Part shown: piece by piece, positions 1 through 8,248 of the stretch | Position numbering within the stretch: the stretch's first letter is position 1 | How the letters are laid out: every line of letters begins with the position of its first letter | Origin: JAXHUM01 sp034189325 | GTDB lineage: Bacteria > Desulfobacterota > DSM-4660 > Desulfatiglandales > Desulfatiglandaceae | Assembly (NCBI GenBank): GCA_034189325.1 | Contig: JAXHUM010000124.1 | Span: forward strand, 1 to 26,514 | Direction of reading: 5' to 3' | Length of the DNA stretch: 26,514 nt | The notes under the pieces: generated by a model | Told to the model about the DNA's origin: nothing | What the model saw: the letters and a program-made list of their open reading frames with translations, nothing else | Database searches by the model: none | Translations under genes and position numbers: made by a program

Positions 1-12
1 GACTCCTGAGTG

Positions 13-57
13 GTGCAAGGTTTTTGTGGAAAATAACGCTTTTTCTTTGCACTTTTT
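13..57 (+). terminator. weak terminator-like hairpin at left edge
   Basis: GTGCAA at 13-18 is repeated inverted as TTGCAC at 47-52 and is followed directly by five T residues. The loop is long (28 nt) and the stem is only six base pairs, so this is a weak candidate. It could end a gene lying to the left of the window, but no reading frame on the + strand can be followed into it. Confidence 0.2.
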
Positions 58-161
58 AGGGTCCAATATACATTTAAACCATTAATTTATCAAGGCTTTT
101 ATGGCTTTCAGGAAACCCTATGTATGCTCTAAAGTTAAAAACAAGTTAGGCATATAGTGCG

Positions 162-343
162 TTCGGCGAGAGAGCCCGTGAATGGACGTTGAGGGCTATT
201 AGCATCTCGGGAGGGACAATACTGGGCCTCTCGTTGAACTCTATAACCTGGACAAGGGATGATAGATAATCGTCTTTGAGTGGTATATCGGATAAACGTA
301 ACGATTAGGTATAGGGTTCATTCGTAGCGAGAGACTCGCCGAA
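162..343 (+). ncRNA. candidate structured non-coding RNA, branched, closed by a 9-bp helix
   Basis: TTCGGCGAG at 162-170 pairs perfectly with CTCGCCGAA at 335-343 and closes a domain of about 180 nt. Inside it I can draw hairpin A (AGCCC 173-177 with GGGCT 193-197), hairpin B (CGGGAGG 208-214 with CCTCTCG 227-233) and a long helix (235-250 with 306-320, 15 pairs with one bulged A at 246). The long helix ends in a junction carrying hairpin C (255-263 with 269-277, loop AGATA) and a short hairpin D (287-290 with 302-305). Wobble pairs (for example 210/231, 240/315, 250/306, 256/276, 257/275, 260/272) are G-U only if the + strand is the RNA; on the minus strand they would be A-C mismatches, so the + strand is favoured. 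A TATAGT box at 153-158 could be a -10 element, but no good -35 is visible. I do not recognise the RNA family. The layout resembles a retron msr-msd (outer a1/a2 helix, two small hairpins, one long hairpin), but no reverse transcriptase gene is visible here. Folding was done by eye. Confidence 0.5.
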
Positions 344-422
344 AAAATACTAAAGCTTGTTGAAAGGTTTGATGGATAATTATAACCAAAAATTGGCTAT
401 CTTCTATCTTTTTGAATTTACA

Positions 423-447
423 ATTGTTTATCAACGATCTTTTTTTT
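423..447 (+). terminator. intrinsic terminator candidate downstream of the structured RNA
   Basis: ATTGTT (423-428) pairs with AACGAT (433-438) across a four-base loop TATC. The stem is six pairs including one G-U that is valid only on the + strand, and a run of eight T follows at 440-447. The stem is AT-rich and weak but the U tract is strong. It would end a transcript of roughly 285 nt starting near position 160. A second hairpin at 382-400 (ATAACCAA with TTGGCTAT, one mismatch) lies just upstream. Confidence 0.42.
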
Positions 448-728
448 CTTGACAGGGGTAATATAGGACGTCCCCCAGTCCTCGTCCGATCTTGATAGCA
501 TCCCGAACCGGCACAACTCCCCGGTGCTGCCTCGGGGAATTCATCGGGTGAATTCGAACAAGGCGCTCTTGGGGAGTTCTACCCATGCACGTGCCTGCCG
601 GGGGCACATGTGGCGACCATATCGAACTCGGCATTCGAAGTCACCCTTTACCCGCCCTACCCGCCTTTGAAGATACTGGCAAAGAAATTGGCTACGCTGC
701 CTGAAGATATGAGATATGGCCTGAGAAT
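448..728. other. intergenic stretch with hairpins and possible coding relic
   Basis: No gene with a start codon and ribosome binding site is visible. The stretch is more GC-rich than the preceding 440 bases and contains a perfect 7-bp hairpin, GAATTCA 537-543 with TGAATTC 549-555 around a 5-base loop, with no T run after it. One + strand frame is open from 499 to a TGA at 729-731 and reads like a protein C-terminus (for example ILAKKLATLPEDMRYGLRI), but it lacks a start, and an opposite-strand frame is open too. It may be the decayed end of a gene; I could not identify it. Confidence 0.3.
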
Positions 729-757
729 TTGACACACCAGCCTAATCGACCTATACT
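729..757 (+). promoter_or_regulatory. sigma-70 type promoter for the CoA-transferase gene
   Basis: TTGACA at 729-734, a 17-base spacer, then TATACT at 752-757. The -35 is a perfect match and the -10 matches five of six consensus positions at the ideal spacing. Transcription would start near 764, giving a 5' leader of about 56 nt before the ATG at 820. Confidence 0.72.
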
Positions 758-819
758 TTCTTCCGAAAAAAGGAGGTCTTGTCCGGTACAAACCACTGTC
801 AGGGAGATTAGGATACACC

Positions 820-2031
820 ATGCACAAGCCGTTAGAAGGAATACGAATCATAGAATGGGGCATTTTTCACGCTGGTCCGGGTGGTCCGGCCATCCTTTCC
901 GATATGGGAGCGGAAGTGATAAAGATCGAGCAGCCTGTCTCGGGCGATCCGGTTCGAGGTGTTTCCGAGTTCAAAAATGTAGATTTCAACTTCGGTAAAG
1001 AAAGCAACATCTTCTTTGAAGGCGCCAACAGGGGGAAAAAAAGCATCACCATCGATTTGTCCCATAAGGAGGGAAGGGACATAGCCTATCGTCTGATTGA
1101 AAAATGCGACGTCTTCTTCACCAACATTCGACCTGTTACGGTAAAGAAAATGAAAATGGACTATGAGACCCTGTCTAAGGTAAACGCCCGTTTGATCTAT
1201 GCCTCTGTGACCGGTTTCGGATCCCGGGGACCGGAGGCTAATTGCGGCGGTTTTGATTTTCAGGGACAGGGAAAGGCAGGGTTGATGTTTAATATAGGCG
1301 AGCCGAATATGATGCCTCTTCTGGCTCAATTCGGTCTGGCGGATCAGGCAACAGCCATTATGGCCAGTTATCAGATTGTGATAGCCCTGTTGATGCGAGA
1401 GCGTTTGGGTATCAGCCAGGAGGTCGAAGTCTCTCTGTTGAGTACTGTCTCCTATTTGATGTACTTCAATAATCTTACAGCCCTTCTTAAAGGGATTGAA
1501 GTGCCGCGGCATGAGCGGGCAAGCGCCGATCCTCTAAGAAACTACTACAGGTGTGAGGATGATCAATGGATCATTCTGACAGATACCCCCAACTCCGATC
1601 ACTGGGAGACAATCTGTGAGATCCTGGGGTATTCTGAGATGACGCAGGATACACGCTTCGACAGCCGCGAGAAAAGGTTGGAAAACTCAAGGGAGCTGGT
1701 GGCACACTTCGACAGGGCCTTCAGCGAAAAGCCCAGGGATGAGTGGCTCAGGCTGTTCAGAGAGAAAAATATAATAGTATGCGCTGTCAACACCACCATG
1801 GACGTCATCAATGATCCGCAGATGGAGGCAAACGATTATATAGTGGATTACGATCATCCAGAGTTAGGGAAGATCAGGATCCCCGGGTTTCCTATTCGAT
1901 TCAGTCAGGCGGAATTAAAAAACAATATAGTTGGGCCGAAGCTCGGAGAGCACACGGAGAATGTCCTTAAGGAGATAGGCGGATACGGTGATGAGGATAT
2001 AGAAGCGTTTAAGAAGAAAAAGCTGTTGTGA
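820..2031 (+). CDS. CaiB/BaiF family (class III) CoA-transferase
   Basis: This predicted cytoplasmic enzyme of 403 residues moves CoA between a CoA thioester and a free acid. The N-terminus (residues 5-40) has the family signature, a start of the form LEGIRIIEWG followed by GGPAILSDMGAEVIKIE. Asp175 in FGLADQATA sits where family III enzymes carry the catalytic Asp that forms the acyl-anhydride intermediate. Length is typical of the family (about 380-430). The ATG at 820 is supported by AGGA six bases upstream and by the promoter at 729-757. The substrate cannot be read from sequence; the AOR-family gene downstream suggests an organic acid from anaerobic degradation (inference). Family confidence is high, substrate unknown. 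Confidence 0.93.
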   Translation: MHKPLEGIRIIEWGIFHAGPGGPAILSDMGAEVIKIEQPVSGDPVRGVSEFKNVDFNFGKESNIFFEGANRGKKSITIDLSHKEGRDIAYRLIEKCDVFFTNIRPVTVKKMKMDYETLSKVNARLIYASVTGFGSRGPEANCGGFDFQGQGKAGLMFNIGEPNMMPLLAQFGLADQATAIMASYQIVIALLMRERLGISQEVEVSLLSTVSYLMYFNNLTALLKGIEVPRHERASADPLRNYYRCEDDQWIILTDTPNSDHWETICEILGYSEMTQDTRFDSREKRLENSRELVAHFDRAFSEKPRDEWLRLFREKNIIVCAVNTTMDVINDPQMEANDYIVDYDHPELGKIRIPGFPIRFSQAELKNNIVGPKLGEHTENVLKEIGGYGDEDIEAFKKKKLL

Positions 2032-2113
2032 TGCTGACTGTCCTCATTAAGAATCTCCATCCGTCAAATCATAGCGTCAAAGGCCACTCCTAATAACATG
2101 GTGAATTAAACAG

Positions 2114-2530
2114 ATGAACAGATATTGGTCAGCGATTCCCATCCTGGTCTTGGTGACACTGTTATCTTGTTCCGGTGATCAGGCACAATTCAGGAAACTG
2201 GCCGATCAGCTTTATGCCGCCAAAGACTGGAATGGTCCCCTGCCTCCGAAGACATTCAAGACGGACGGATGTTCGATTTGCCCTGACCATGATTGGGTCG
2301 AATGTTGCATCGAACATGATCTGGCTTACTGGATGGGTGGAACTCGGGAGGAGAGAAAAGAGGCGGATATTCGACTCAAAGAATGCGTGGGCGAGAAAGG
2401 ACACGTCATTTCAGGGCATATCATGTATTGGGGAGTACGTATCGGAGGTGTGTGGTGGCTCCCGACACCCTTTAGATGGGGATTTGGTTGGGAGTATCCT
2501 CAATCGGGCCCGCCTGATAAAAGCTATTGA
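2114..2530 (+). CDS. small lipoprotein with phospholipase A2-like core
   Basis: 138 residues. The N-terminus is a lipoprotein signal: a hydrophobic run from residue 7 and lipobox L16-L-S-C19, so the mature protein of about 120 residues would be lipid-anchored. The core carries CCIEHDLAY at 64-72, which matches the CCxxHDxxY active-site helix of secreted phospholipases A2 (His68 catalytic, Asp69 calcium ligand), and ADIRLKECV at 84-92, resembling the second helix that supplies the Asp backing the catalytic His (Asp85). The PLA2 calcium loop is not canonical; DGCSICPDHD at 51-60 occupies that position. The C-terminus is rich in Gly, Trp and Pro (PTPFRWGFGW at 118-127). The gene begins 82 bases after the CoA-transferase with only a weak Shine-Dalgarno. 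Similar small proteins are, to my knowledge, widespread and uncharacterised in proteobacteria. PLA2-fold membership is likely; enzymatic activity is unproven. Confidence 0.78.
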   Translation: MNRYWSAIPILVLVTLLSCSGDQAQFRKLADQLYAAKDWNGPLPPKTFKTDGCSICPDHDWVECCIEHDLAYWMGGTREERKEADIRLKECVGEKGHVISGHIMYWGVRIGGVWWLPTPFRWGFGWEYPQSGPPDKSY

Positions 2531-2755
2531 GATACAGGGCAGCAGATCTGGCCTATTTATTTTTCGGTGAGCTCAAGGATATCTTAATGTTTCGGGGCCA
2601 CTCGGATCTATTGTCTTCCCTGACTCTATGTGAACTTACAGGCACTTTTGGCTCTTTTCCACCAGGAGCTTTTGAGAACATGCCAAACCACTTCGTAGAA
2701 CCCTGAAAAATCGAGTCCTAACCAAATTTTCTATCGGGAAAAAAGGAGATGGAAT

Positions 2756-4681
2756 ATGACGGCCGATATCTATGGTTGGTGCGGAAAGATCTTAAAAGTC
2801 GACTTGACTCATTCTAAAATCTCAACACTAGATACAATCGAATACGCAGACCGTTTTCTTGGAGGCCGAGGAGTGGGAGCCGCCATATACTGGAAGGAGG
2901 TAGGGCCTGATGTAGGCGCCTTTGATCCGGAGAACTGCCTGATTCTCATGTGCGGTCCGCTCACGGCAACCGGGGTGCAGGGGGCGGCCAGGTTCGAGGT
3001 CGTGGGGAAGTCTCCCATGACAGTGCCCGAGCGTTTCTGCTATGGAAATCTTGGCGGCTTTTTCGGACCTCACTTGAAGCGGGCCGGTTACGATGGGATC
3101 GTCATAACCGGGCGTTCGGAGAAGCCTTGTTATATCTGGATATATAATGGAGAAGCGGAAATACGGGATGGCTCCTTTCTCTGGGGGAAGGGCGTCGCAA
3201 TGGTTCGTGACCTTTTAAGAGAAAAACATGGAAAGAGAACGCACTACGTCACTACCGGGCCTGCGGGCGAAAACAGGTGTCGGAGCGCAACGATCATGAC
3301 GGACCTCGAAGGAAGCGCAACCGGTGGGTTTGGGGCGGTCATGGGCGCCAAGAAACTCAAGGCTGTAGCGGTTATGGGAACGGCCCACCCCGAGGTGGCC
3401 AGACCCGACGAACTCAAGGAGCTGAATCGATATACCATCAAGATAAGTCAGAGGGGAACCCTGAGGATACCGGTCCCCAAAAAGGATATACGTTACGTCA
3501 AGACCGCCTCCTGTTATCAGTGCGGGATGGACTGCTTCCGCGGCCTTTACAGGACCGCCTCAGGCAAAGATGTCGTCAGAAAATGTCAGTCCCTCATGAT
3601 GTATATGCCCTATGTCGGCGCTAGAGAGGGTGAGTCTTTCGATACTGTTGTGGATGCAACGGATATATGTAACGACATGTCCCTCTGTACCATGGAGGTG
3701 GGCAATATCCTCGAATGGCTCCATGCCTGTTCCCAGGCGGGATATTTGACTGAAAAGGAAACAGGTCTCGACCTGTCGGCCATGGGAACAAGAGAATTCT
3801 TCGAGGATCTCGTCACAATGATCGCCTATAGAAGAGGCTTCGGAGATATCCTTGCCGAAGGCCTCCTCCGAGCCGGGAAGAGACTTGGAGAAAAGGCACA
3901 ATCCCTGTTTTCGGATTCTGTTTCAGGTGTTGGACTGGGCACTGCTTACACGCCTCGTGAATACATCACAACAGCCCTATTGTGGGCAATGGAACCGAGA
4001 CAGCCGATTGGTCAACTTCACGAGATCAGCTATCCTATTGCCCGGTGGCTCCTTCACCTTATCAACCCGCAACTCTCACCGACATCATCAGAGGTCTTCA
4101 AGGCGTCGGCCGCAAAGTTCTGGGGGAGCGAGGCAGCATGGAACCTGACCACCATTGAGGGGAAAGCCCTTGCCGCATCCATAATCCAGGAGAGGGTGAT
4201 GGTCAAGGATAGCCTGTTGCTTTGCGAAGCCGCATGGCCCATCATGGACTCGTTTGAGACACCGGATAATGTCGGCGATCCAGCGCTTGAAAGCAGGCTT
4301 TTTTCCGCGGTCACCGGCGTTGAAACCGATGAAAAAGGCCTGCTCCTCTATGGCGAGAGGATATTCAACCTCCAGCGCGCCATTCTTCTCCGCGAGGGAT
4401 GGAAGCCCCTTGAGAACGATTTTCCGCCTGAGTACAATTTTACACACCCTCTTCAAGAGTCTGTTCTCAACCCAAGGATGATCGTGCCGGGTGAAGGTGG
4501 GGAGACATTGTCATTTAAAGGCAACGTCCTCGATAGGGAAGAATATGAGAAGATGCGGCAGGAATTCTACGAAATAAGAGGATGGGATGCCCGAACCGGT
4601 CTTCAGAAAATGGACACATTTGAAAGACTCGGCATGTCGGACATCGGCCGGGAGCTGAAAGAGATGGACCTTGCGGGATAG
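2756..4681 (+). CDS. aldehyde:ferredoxin oxidoreductase family protein (tungstopterin, Fe4S4)
   Basis: 641 residues. Family members use a tungsten (or molybdenum) bis-pyranopterin and one Fe4S4 cluster to interconvert aldehydes or acyl groups and carboxylates with low-potential electrons; the family also includes BamB of class II benzoyl-CoA reductase. The N-terminal AOR domain (about 5-210) shows FLGGRGVGA and GGFGAVMGAKKLKAVAV. The cluster ligands are visible as CYQCGMDC, C253-x2-C256-x3-C260, with the fourth in KDSLLLCEAAWP (C490). A strong AAGGAG ribosome site precedes the ATG by seven bases. No partner electron-transfer subunit lies next to it, so ferredoxin is the likely acceptor. It follows a CoA-transferase, and maturation genes for pterin cofactor lie at 20068-23845. 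W versus Mo and the substrate cannot be told from sequence. Confidence 0.93.
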   Translation: MTADIYGWCGKILKVDLTHSKISTLDTIEYADRFLGGRGVGAAIYWKEVGPDVGAFDPENCLILMCGPLTATGVQGAARFEVVGKSPMTVPERFCYGNLGGFFGPHLKRAGYDGIVITGRSEKPCYIWIYNGEAEIRDGSFLWGKGVAMVRDLLREKHGKRTHYVTTGPAGENRCRSATIMTDLEGSATGGFGAVMGAKKLKAVAVMGTAHPEVARPDELKELNRYTIKISQRGTLRIPVPKKDIRYVKTASCYQCGMDCFRGLYRTASGKDVVRKCQSLMMYMPYVGAREGESFDTVVDATDICNDMSLCTMEVGNILEWLHACSQAGYLTEKETGLDLSAMGTREFFEDLVTMIAYRRGFGDILAEGLLRAGKRLGEKAQSLFSDSVSGVGLGTAYTPREYITTALLWAMEPRQPIGQLHEISYPIARWLLHLINPQLSPTSSEVFKASAAKFWGSEAAWNLTTIEGKALAASIIQERVMVKDSLLLCEAAWPIMDSFETPDNVGDPALESRLFSAVTGVETDEKGLLLYGERIFNLQRAILLREGWKPLENDFPPEYNFTHPLQESVLNPRMIVPGEGGETLSFKGNVLDREEYEKMRQEFYEIRGWDARTGLQKMDTFERLGMSDIGRELKEMDLAG

Positions 4682-4844
4682 GAGCCGTAGGGTGGTCTCT
4701 TCTGAAGAGCGATCTGATTGCTCATCAGGGAGAAGTGGTTCAGGGACGGTGCATGGGGACGGTGATGATATAAAAAGCTATACAACAGGGACCGGGAAGA
4801 GAAGTCAAAGCTCTCATGCGGAAATGACCGGCGCCTATTCCAAT

Positions 4845-7175
4845 TCAGAATGAATGGATATGTTTTACCCTTGCGGCCATTTCAATCAGTTTTGTAAACA
4901 GGGTCCTGATAAAGACCTTTGGATCAGGCGTGTTTTTTTCATCAAAATCTACGCTGACTCCCGCTATTTTGACGTCGAATAAGATGCCATCAGCCTCGAC
5001 AGGACGGAGATTCAGGTGCTTCATGGCGCGCCGAAGTGCCAGCACCGTATCGCTGGGGGATGTCATGGGAAGAAAAGCCACCATCTTGTTCTTGCCGAGC
5101 TGCCCGACCAGGTCCGCGTTTCTAAAGATGTCGGTAAGTTTGTAGAGGACTTCGTCCATGACGACCTGCTGAGGCACATGATCGGACACTCCCCTTGTCT
5201 TTGATTTGGCCCTAACAAGTGAGAACGCGAGCGCTGAGAAGGGCGTTTTATATCGTTTGGCCCTTATGATCTCCTTTTCGAGAAAAAACATCAGGTCCTG
5301 TGACCTGACAAGCCCAGGGGGCAATTTTTTTTGGGAGTCCAGTTCCTCTTTGAGCTGCTCCTGCCGGTTTATCTCAGAATATATCTGTTTGAAGTTGTTC
5401 TCATCGATTTCACCGGAATCGACCTTGGAACGTACAATCTGGAGGATCTCGCCCAATTCATCATGGATACTCACACTCCTTTCGAGGGTCTGCAATACTG
5501 TCAACTGTTTGGAGTCTTTGTTTATAGTCTCTCCAGTGTGCGAACGGAAGAGATCGACCCTCATCTTTTCCATGATCTCATCCATCCGTTGACTTAATTT
5601 CTCTTCGAGACGGGCGAGGGTGTCATCCTGAATGTTCAATTTACCGAGATGTTCGCCGAAGCCGGATTGGATATCTCTTATGACCTGTTTTAGTTGCTGT
5701 TCCTTATTCTCGTCATCTCCCTGCTTTACGTTGTCGGCGATTTTCATGCCAAGCTGTTCAACATACTCCACCAGCGCCTGCGTGAGGGCCTTTTCATCTC
5801 CGGTTTCCCGTCGAATCTCCGCCGCAAGATATATCAACTCCGCCGCCCTTGATGGATTGTCCATAATTTCCCGGATCAATTCATCTCCGTCGACGCCGAT
5901 CTCTTTGGAACTCTCCTGAATGATCCTGGCAAGACTTTCACTCTTCAATTCCCTGCCAAGTTCTTTAATGAGATTCAGGTATTCTGAGACAGGCATCCCC
6001 TCTTCGAGCAGGGCCCTCTTTATTTTGGGGAGAATTCTCTTGAGTTCGTCGGGTTCCGGGATCAGCCTTCGCAGGATCTGGGCCAGGCGGGAAGTGGTGA
6101 TCTTCCCCTTCTTGTATTCCATTTTGATCAGCTTGATCAGCACCGAATCCGTAATTTCATTTGTTTTTTCAAGGATATTGCGTTCATTATCATAGGCCAG
6201 TCCAAGGGCCTTTTGGGCCTCAATCCCTTCCAAGAGACGCTTTTTCATGCCAAAAACGGCATCGGCAAGGTCCGGCAACGAGGTATCTCCGACCGCTGCA
6301 AGCTTGTTTTTCACATTCTCGCCAAGGATATTGACCTGCTGCAACAGGACATGGCCTGCATACGCTCCCTGGGGGAGAGCATTACCTTGGCCTTCACCAT
6401 TGCCATTGCCCCGGCCTTCTCCCTGGGGCCCCTCCTTGCCCTCGCCTTGACCTGGACCTTCTCCACGGCCTTGCCCCTGGCCCTGACCTTCGGGGCTGTC
6501 CTCGCCTTCCATACCAGCCTTGCGAGCACAGCTGATATCAAAGTCAATCATCTTTTTAGCGAGATCCGAGGGATTGGTGATGAGGTTTCCCAGGTTCAGA
6601 CCCTTTGACACCTCTTCAGAGAGGGCGTTTTCCAGGAACGCGTCAATAAATTTTTTCTTGGATTCCGGCTGATCTTCATCCATAACCTGGGGATGGGTCT
6701 TTTTAAGCACCTCCCGAGACACGACTTCGTCATCTTCCGTGATCTTTTTATAAAAGACGTGGTTTATTTTTAAGAGTGTCACCCCTCGGGTTTTCAGGGC
6801 CTCCTTCATGGCGTCTGCATGGGGGAATTTCTCCGTGGTGGAGAAGATGTCGACAAAGGCCTTCAACTCGTTTATGTCCAATCCATTGTCAAATGAGATA
6901 GACTGTATTCCTATTTTCTTCATGTAGGAGGTTATCTTTTTGACATTGACCCGTGGATCGAGAGGCTCCTCATCAATGAATACCTGTCCCCGGTTCATCG
7001 CATATACGAGAGGGGAAACGATCCCCGTAATGGAATCTATGGTTTCATACGCCGACTCTATAGCCTGCTCCACATAGGGGTGATCCGCCTCATACATTGT
7101 GGCACGGTTCAGGAGCAGTGAAAACTGTCTGCCGAATTCAAATAGTTGTCGTTTGGTGACTTGAGACTGAGACAT
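4845..7175 (-). CDS. large signalling protein with Gly-rich linker and degenerate GGDEF-like C-terminus
   Basis: 776 residues, no signal peptide or membrane segment, so probably cytoplasmic. Residues 5-145 form an alpha/beta region (LLNRATMYEADHPYVEQAIE and following) of the type seen at the N-terminus of some bacterial HEAT/HD-type signalling proteins. Residues 221-266 are a low-complexity Gly/Gln/Glu linker. Residues 280-630 are mostly charged helix, probably coiled coil. Residues from about 635 resemble a diguanylate cyclase fold (FLEKEIIRAKRYKTPFSALA), but the GGDEF signature position reads GKNKM, so cyclase activity is unlikely and a receptor or scaffold role is more plausible. Its GAGGG ribosome site lies 22 bases after the kinase stop, so the two genes form an operon and this protein is a candidate kinase partner (inference). 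Exact function unknown. Confidence 0.85.
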   Translation of the reverse strand: MSQSQVTKRQLFEFGRQFSLLLNRATMYEADHPYVEQAIESAYETIDSITGIVSPLVYAMNRGQVFIDEEPLDPRVNVKKITSYMKKIGIQSISFDNGLDINELKAFVDIFSTTEKFPHADAMKEALKTRGVTLLKINHVFYKKITEDDEVVSREVLKKTHPQVMDEDQPESKKKFIDAFLENALSEEVSKGLNLGNLITNPSDLAKKMIDFDISCARKAGMEGEDSPEGQGQGQGRGEGPGQGEGKEGPQGEGRGNGNGEGQGNALPQGAYAGHVLLQQVNILGENVKNKLAAVGDTSLPDLADAVFGMKKRLLEGIEAQKALGLAYDNERNILEKTNEITDSVLIKLIKMEYKKGKITTSRLAQILRRLIPEPDELKRILPKIKRALLEEGMPVSEYLNLIKELGRELKSESLARIIQESSKEIGVDGDELIREIMDNPSRAAELIYLAAEIRRETGDEKALTQALVEYVEQLGMKIADNVKQGDDENKEQQLKQVIRDIQSGFGEHLGKLNIQDDTLARLEEKLSQRMDEIMEKMRVDLFRSHTGETINKDSKQLTVLQTLERSVSIHDELGEILQIVRSKVDSGEIDENNFKQIYSEINRQEQLKEELDSQKKLPPGLVRSQDLMFFLEKEIIRAKRYKTPFSALAFSLVRAKSKTRGVSDHVPQQVVMDEVLYKLTDIFRNADLVGQLGKNKMVAFLPMTSPSDTVLALRRAMKHLNLRPVEADGILFDVKIAGVSVDFDEKNTPDPKVFIRTLFTKLIEMAARVKHIHSF

Positions 7176-7197
7176 TCTGTTCCCTCTTCAGACCTTG

Positions 7198-8088
7198 CTA
7201 CAAATAACGCTTGATGTAACCTTTGAGATATCTTGAAAACTCCAGACACGTATCGAATCTCTTGTCGCGGTCAAAGGACAAGGCCTTTGAGATAATGAGA
7301 TCCATCTCTTTTATAAGCGCAGGGTTCAGTTCTGAAGGTTTTCTTCGAAAGTATCTGTTTTTGAGTTCCAGTTTATTATTGAGGAGTTCCATACTGGTGT
7401 TAGCCTTAGGGCAAGGCAGACGGGGAACGATCATCTCAAACAGCATGGTGGCGGTCGCATAGATGTCGGCCCTCCCGTCTACCTTATCATTGGATATCTG
7501 TTCGGGAGCCATGTATGTAGGCGTTCCCAAAATCAGAGACGATTCTTCTGAGGAATCCCTTGATACCTTGGCGACTCCAAAATCCATCACTATCGGCCGG
7601 TTCGAATGATTCTCGATCAGTATGTTTGCAGGTTTTATGTCCCTGTGGACAATATCATGACCGTGGGCGTAATCGAGTGCCTCAAGGACCTTGATGACTA
7701 TGAGAAGTGAGGCCTTTAGCGGGAGAAGCCGTTTGGAAGGGATGATATTCTTTCTCGCCTTTTTTATGAGATCTGAAAGGGCCCGACCTTCCACGAGTTG
7801 CATGGTGAAAAACAGGAAGTCATCGGTCTCTCCGACTTCGTAAATCGGAATGATATTGGGATGCGAGAGGATGGCCGCAGCTTCCGCCTCCTGCTGAAAA
7901 AACTGCGCTGTCGTGGGTGTAATGAGTGATTTGGGCAGGATCTTTAAGGCAATCCGTCGTCTTAAGGTCCTTTGGTAGGCTATAAAGACCATGCCCATGC
8001 CGCCTCGGGCGAGCTCATCCAGAATAGTACACGTCCCTACATCCTGTCCTATGAGGTTATCGGCTTTAATTTCTTTGATGGATGTCAT
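7198..8088 (-). CDS. soluble Hanks-type serine/threonine protein kinase
   Basis: 296 residues, almost entirely a kinase domain. Visible motifs: glycine-rich loop ARGGMGMVF (28-36), catalytic Lys49 in ALK, HRDIKPANI with Asp150 and Asn155, DFG at 169-171, and activation-segment end GTPTYMAPEQ (188-197). All catalytic residues are present, so it should be active. Unlike PknB it has no transmembrane helix or PASTA repeats. The only ATG at the domain start (8088) has no clear Shine-Dalgarno, so translation may be weak or leaderless. It is followed by the large degenerate-GGDEF protein 22 bases downstream, a likely substrate or partner (inference), and is divergent from the gene at 8350. Confidence 0.93.
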   Translation of the reverse strand: MTSIKEIKADNLIGQDVGTCTILDELARGGMGMVFIAYQRTLRRRIALKILPKSLITPTTAQFFQQEAEAAAILSHPNIIPIYEVGETDDFLFFTMQLVEGRALSDLIKKARKNIIPSKRLLPLKASLLIVIKVLEALDYAHGHDIVHRDIKPANILIENHSNRPIVMDFGVAKVSRDSSEESSLILGTPTYMAPEQISNDKVDGRADIYATATMLFEMIVPRLPCPKANTSMELLNNKLELKNRYFRRKPSELNPALIKEMDLIISKALSFDRDKRFDTCLEFSRYLKGYIKRYL

Positions 8089-8248
8089 GAATATAAAACA
8101 GTTTTTCCCTCAAACCACTGCATTCTCCAAGATCAATAGGCGGCCCTCGGGATAGAGTGAAGATATCCTCCCCAGACCTCCTCAGACAAAAATATGCAAT
8201 CCTCATTCCGTATCCTGAAAAATCAGTTCATTTAGACAAATCATCCCC

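Noticed and set aside
162..343. Calling the branched RNA a retron msr-msd
   Set aside because: The helix arrangement is similar and TTAGC occurs at 199-203, but no reverse transcriptase reading frame exists within the 160 bases to the left or in the 480 bases to the right; the next gene is a CoA-transferase. It is reported only as a structured RNA.
499..731. Open frame of 77 codons on the + strand before the CoA-transferase
   Set aside because: There is no start codon with a ribosome site, the opposite strand is open too, and no motif is recognised. It may be a gene relic.
6311..6608. Overlapping frames opposite the Gly/Gln-rich linker of the large signalling protein
   Set aside because: They arise from the low-complexity GC-rich repeat of the real gene and have no ribosome sites.
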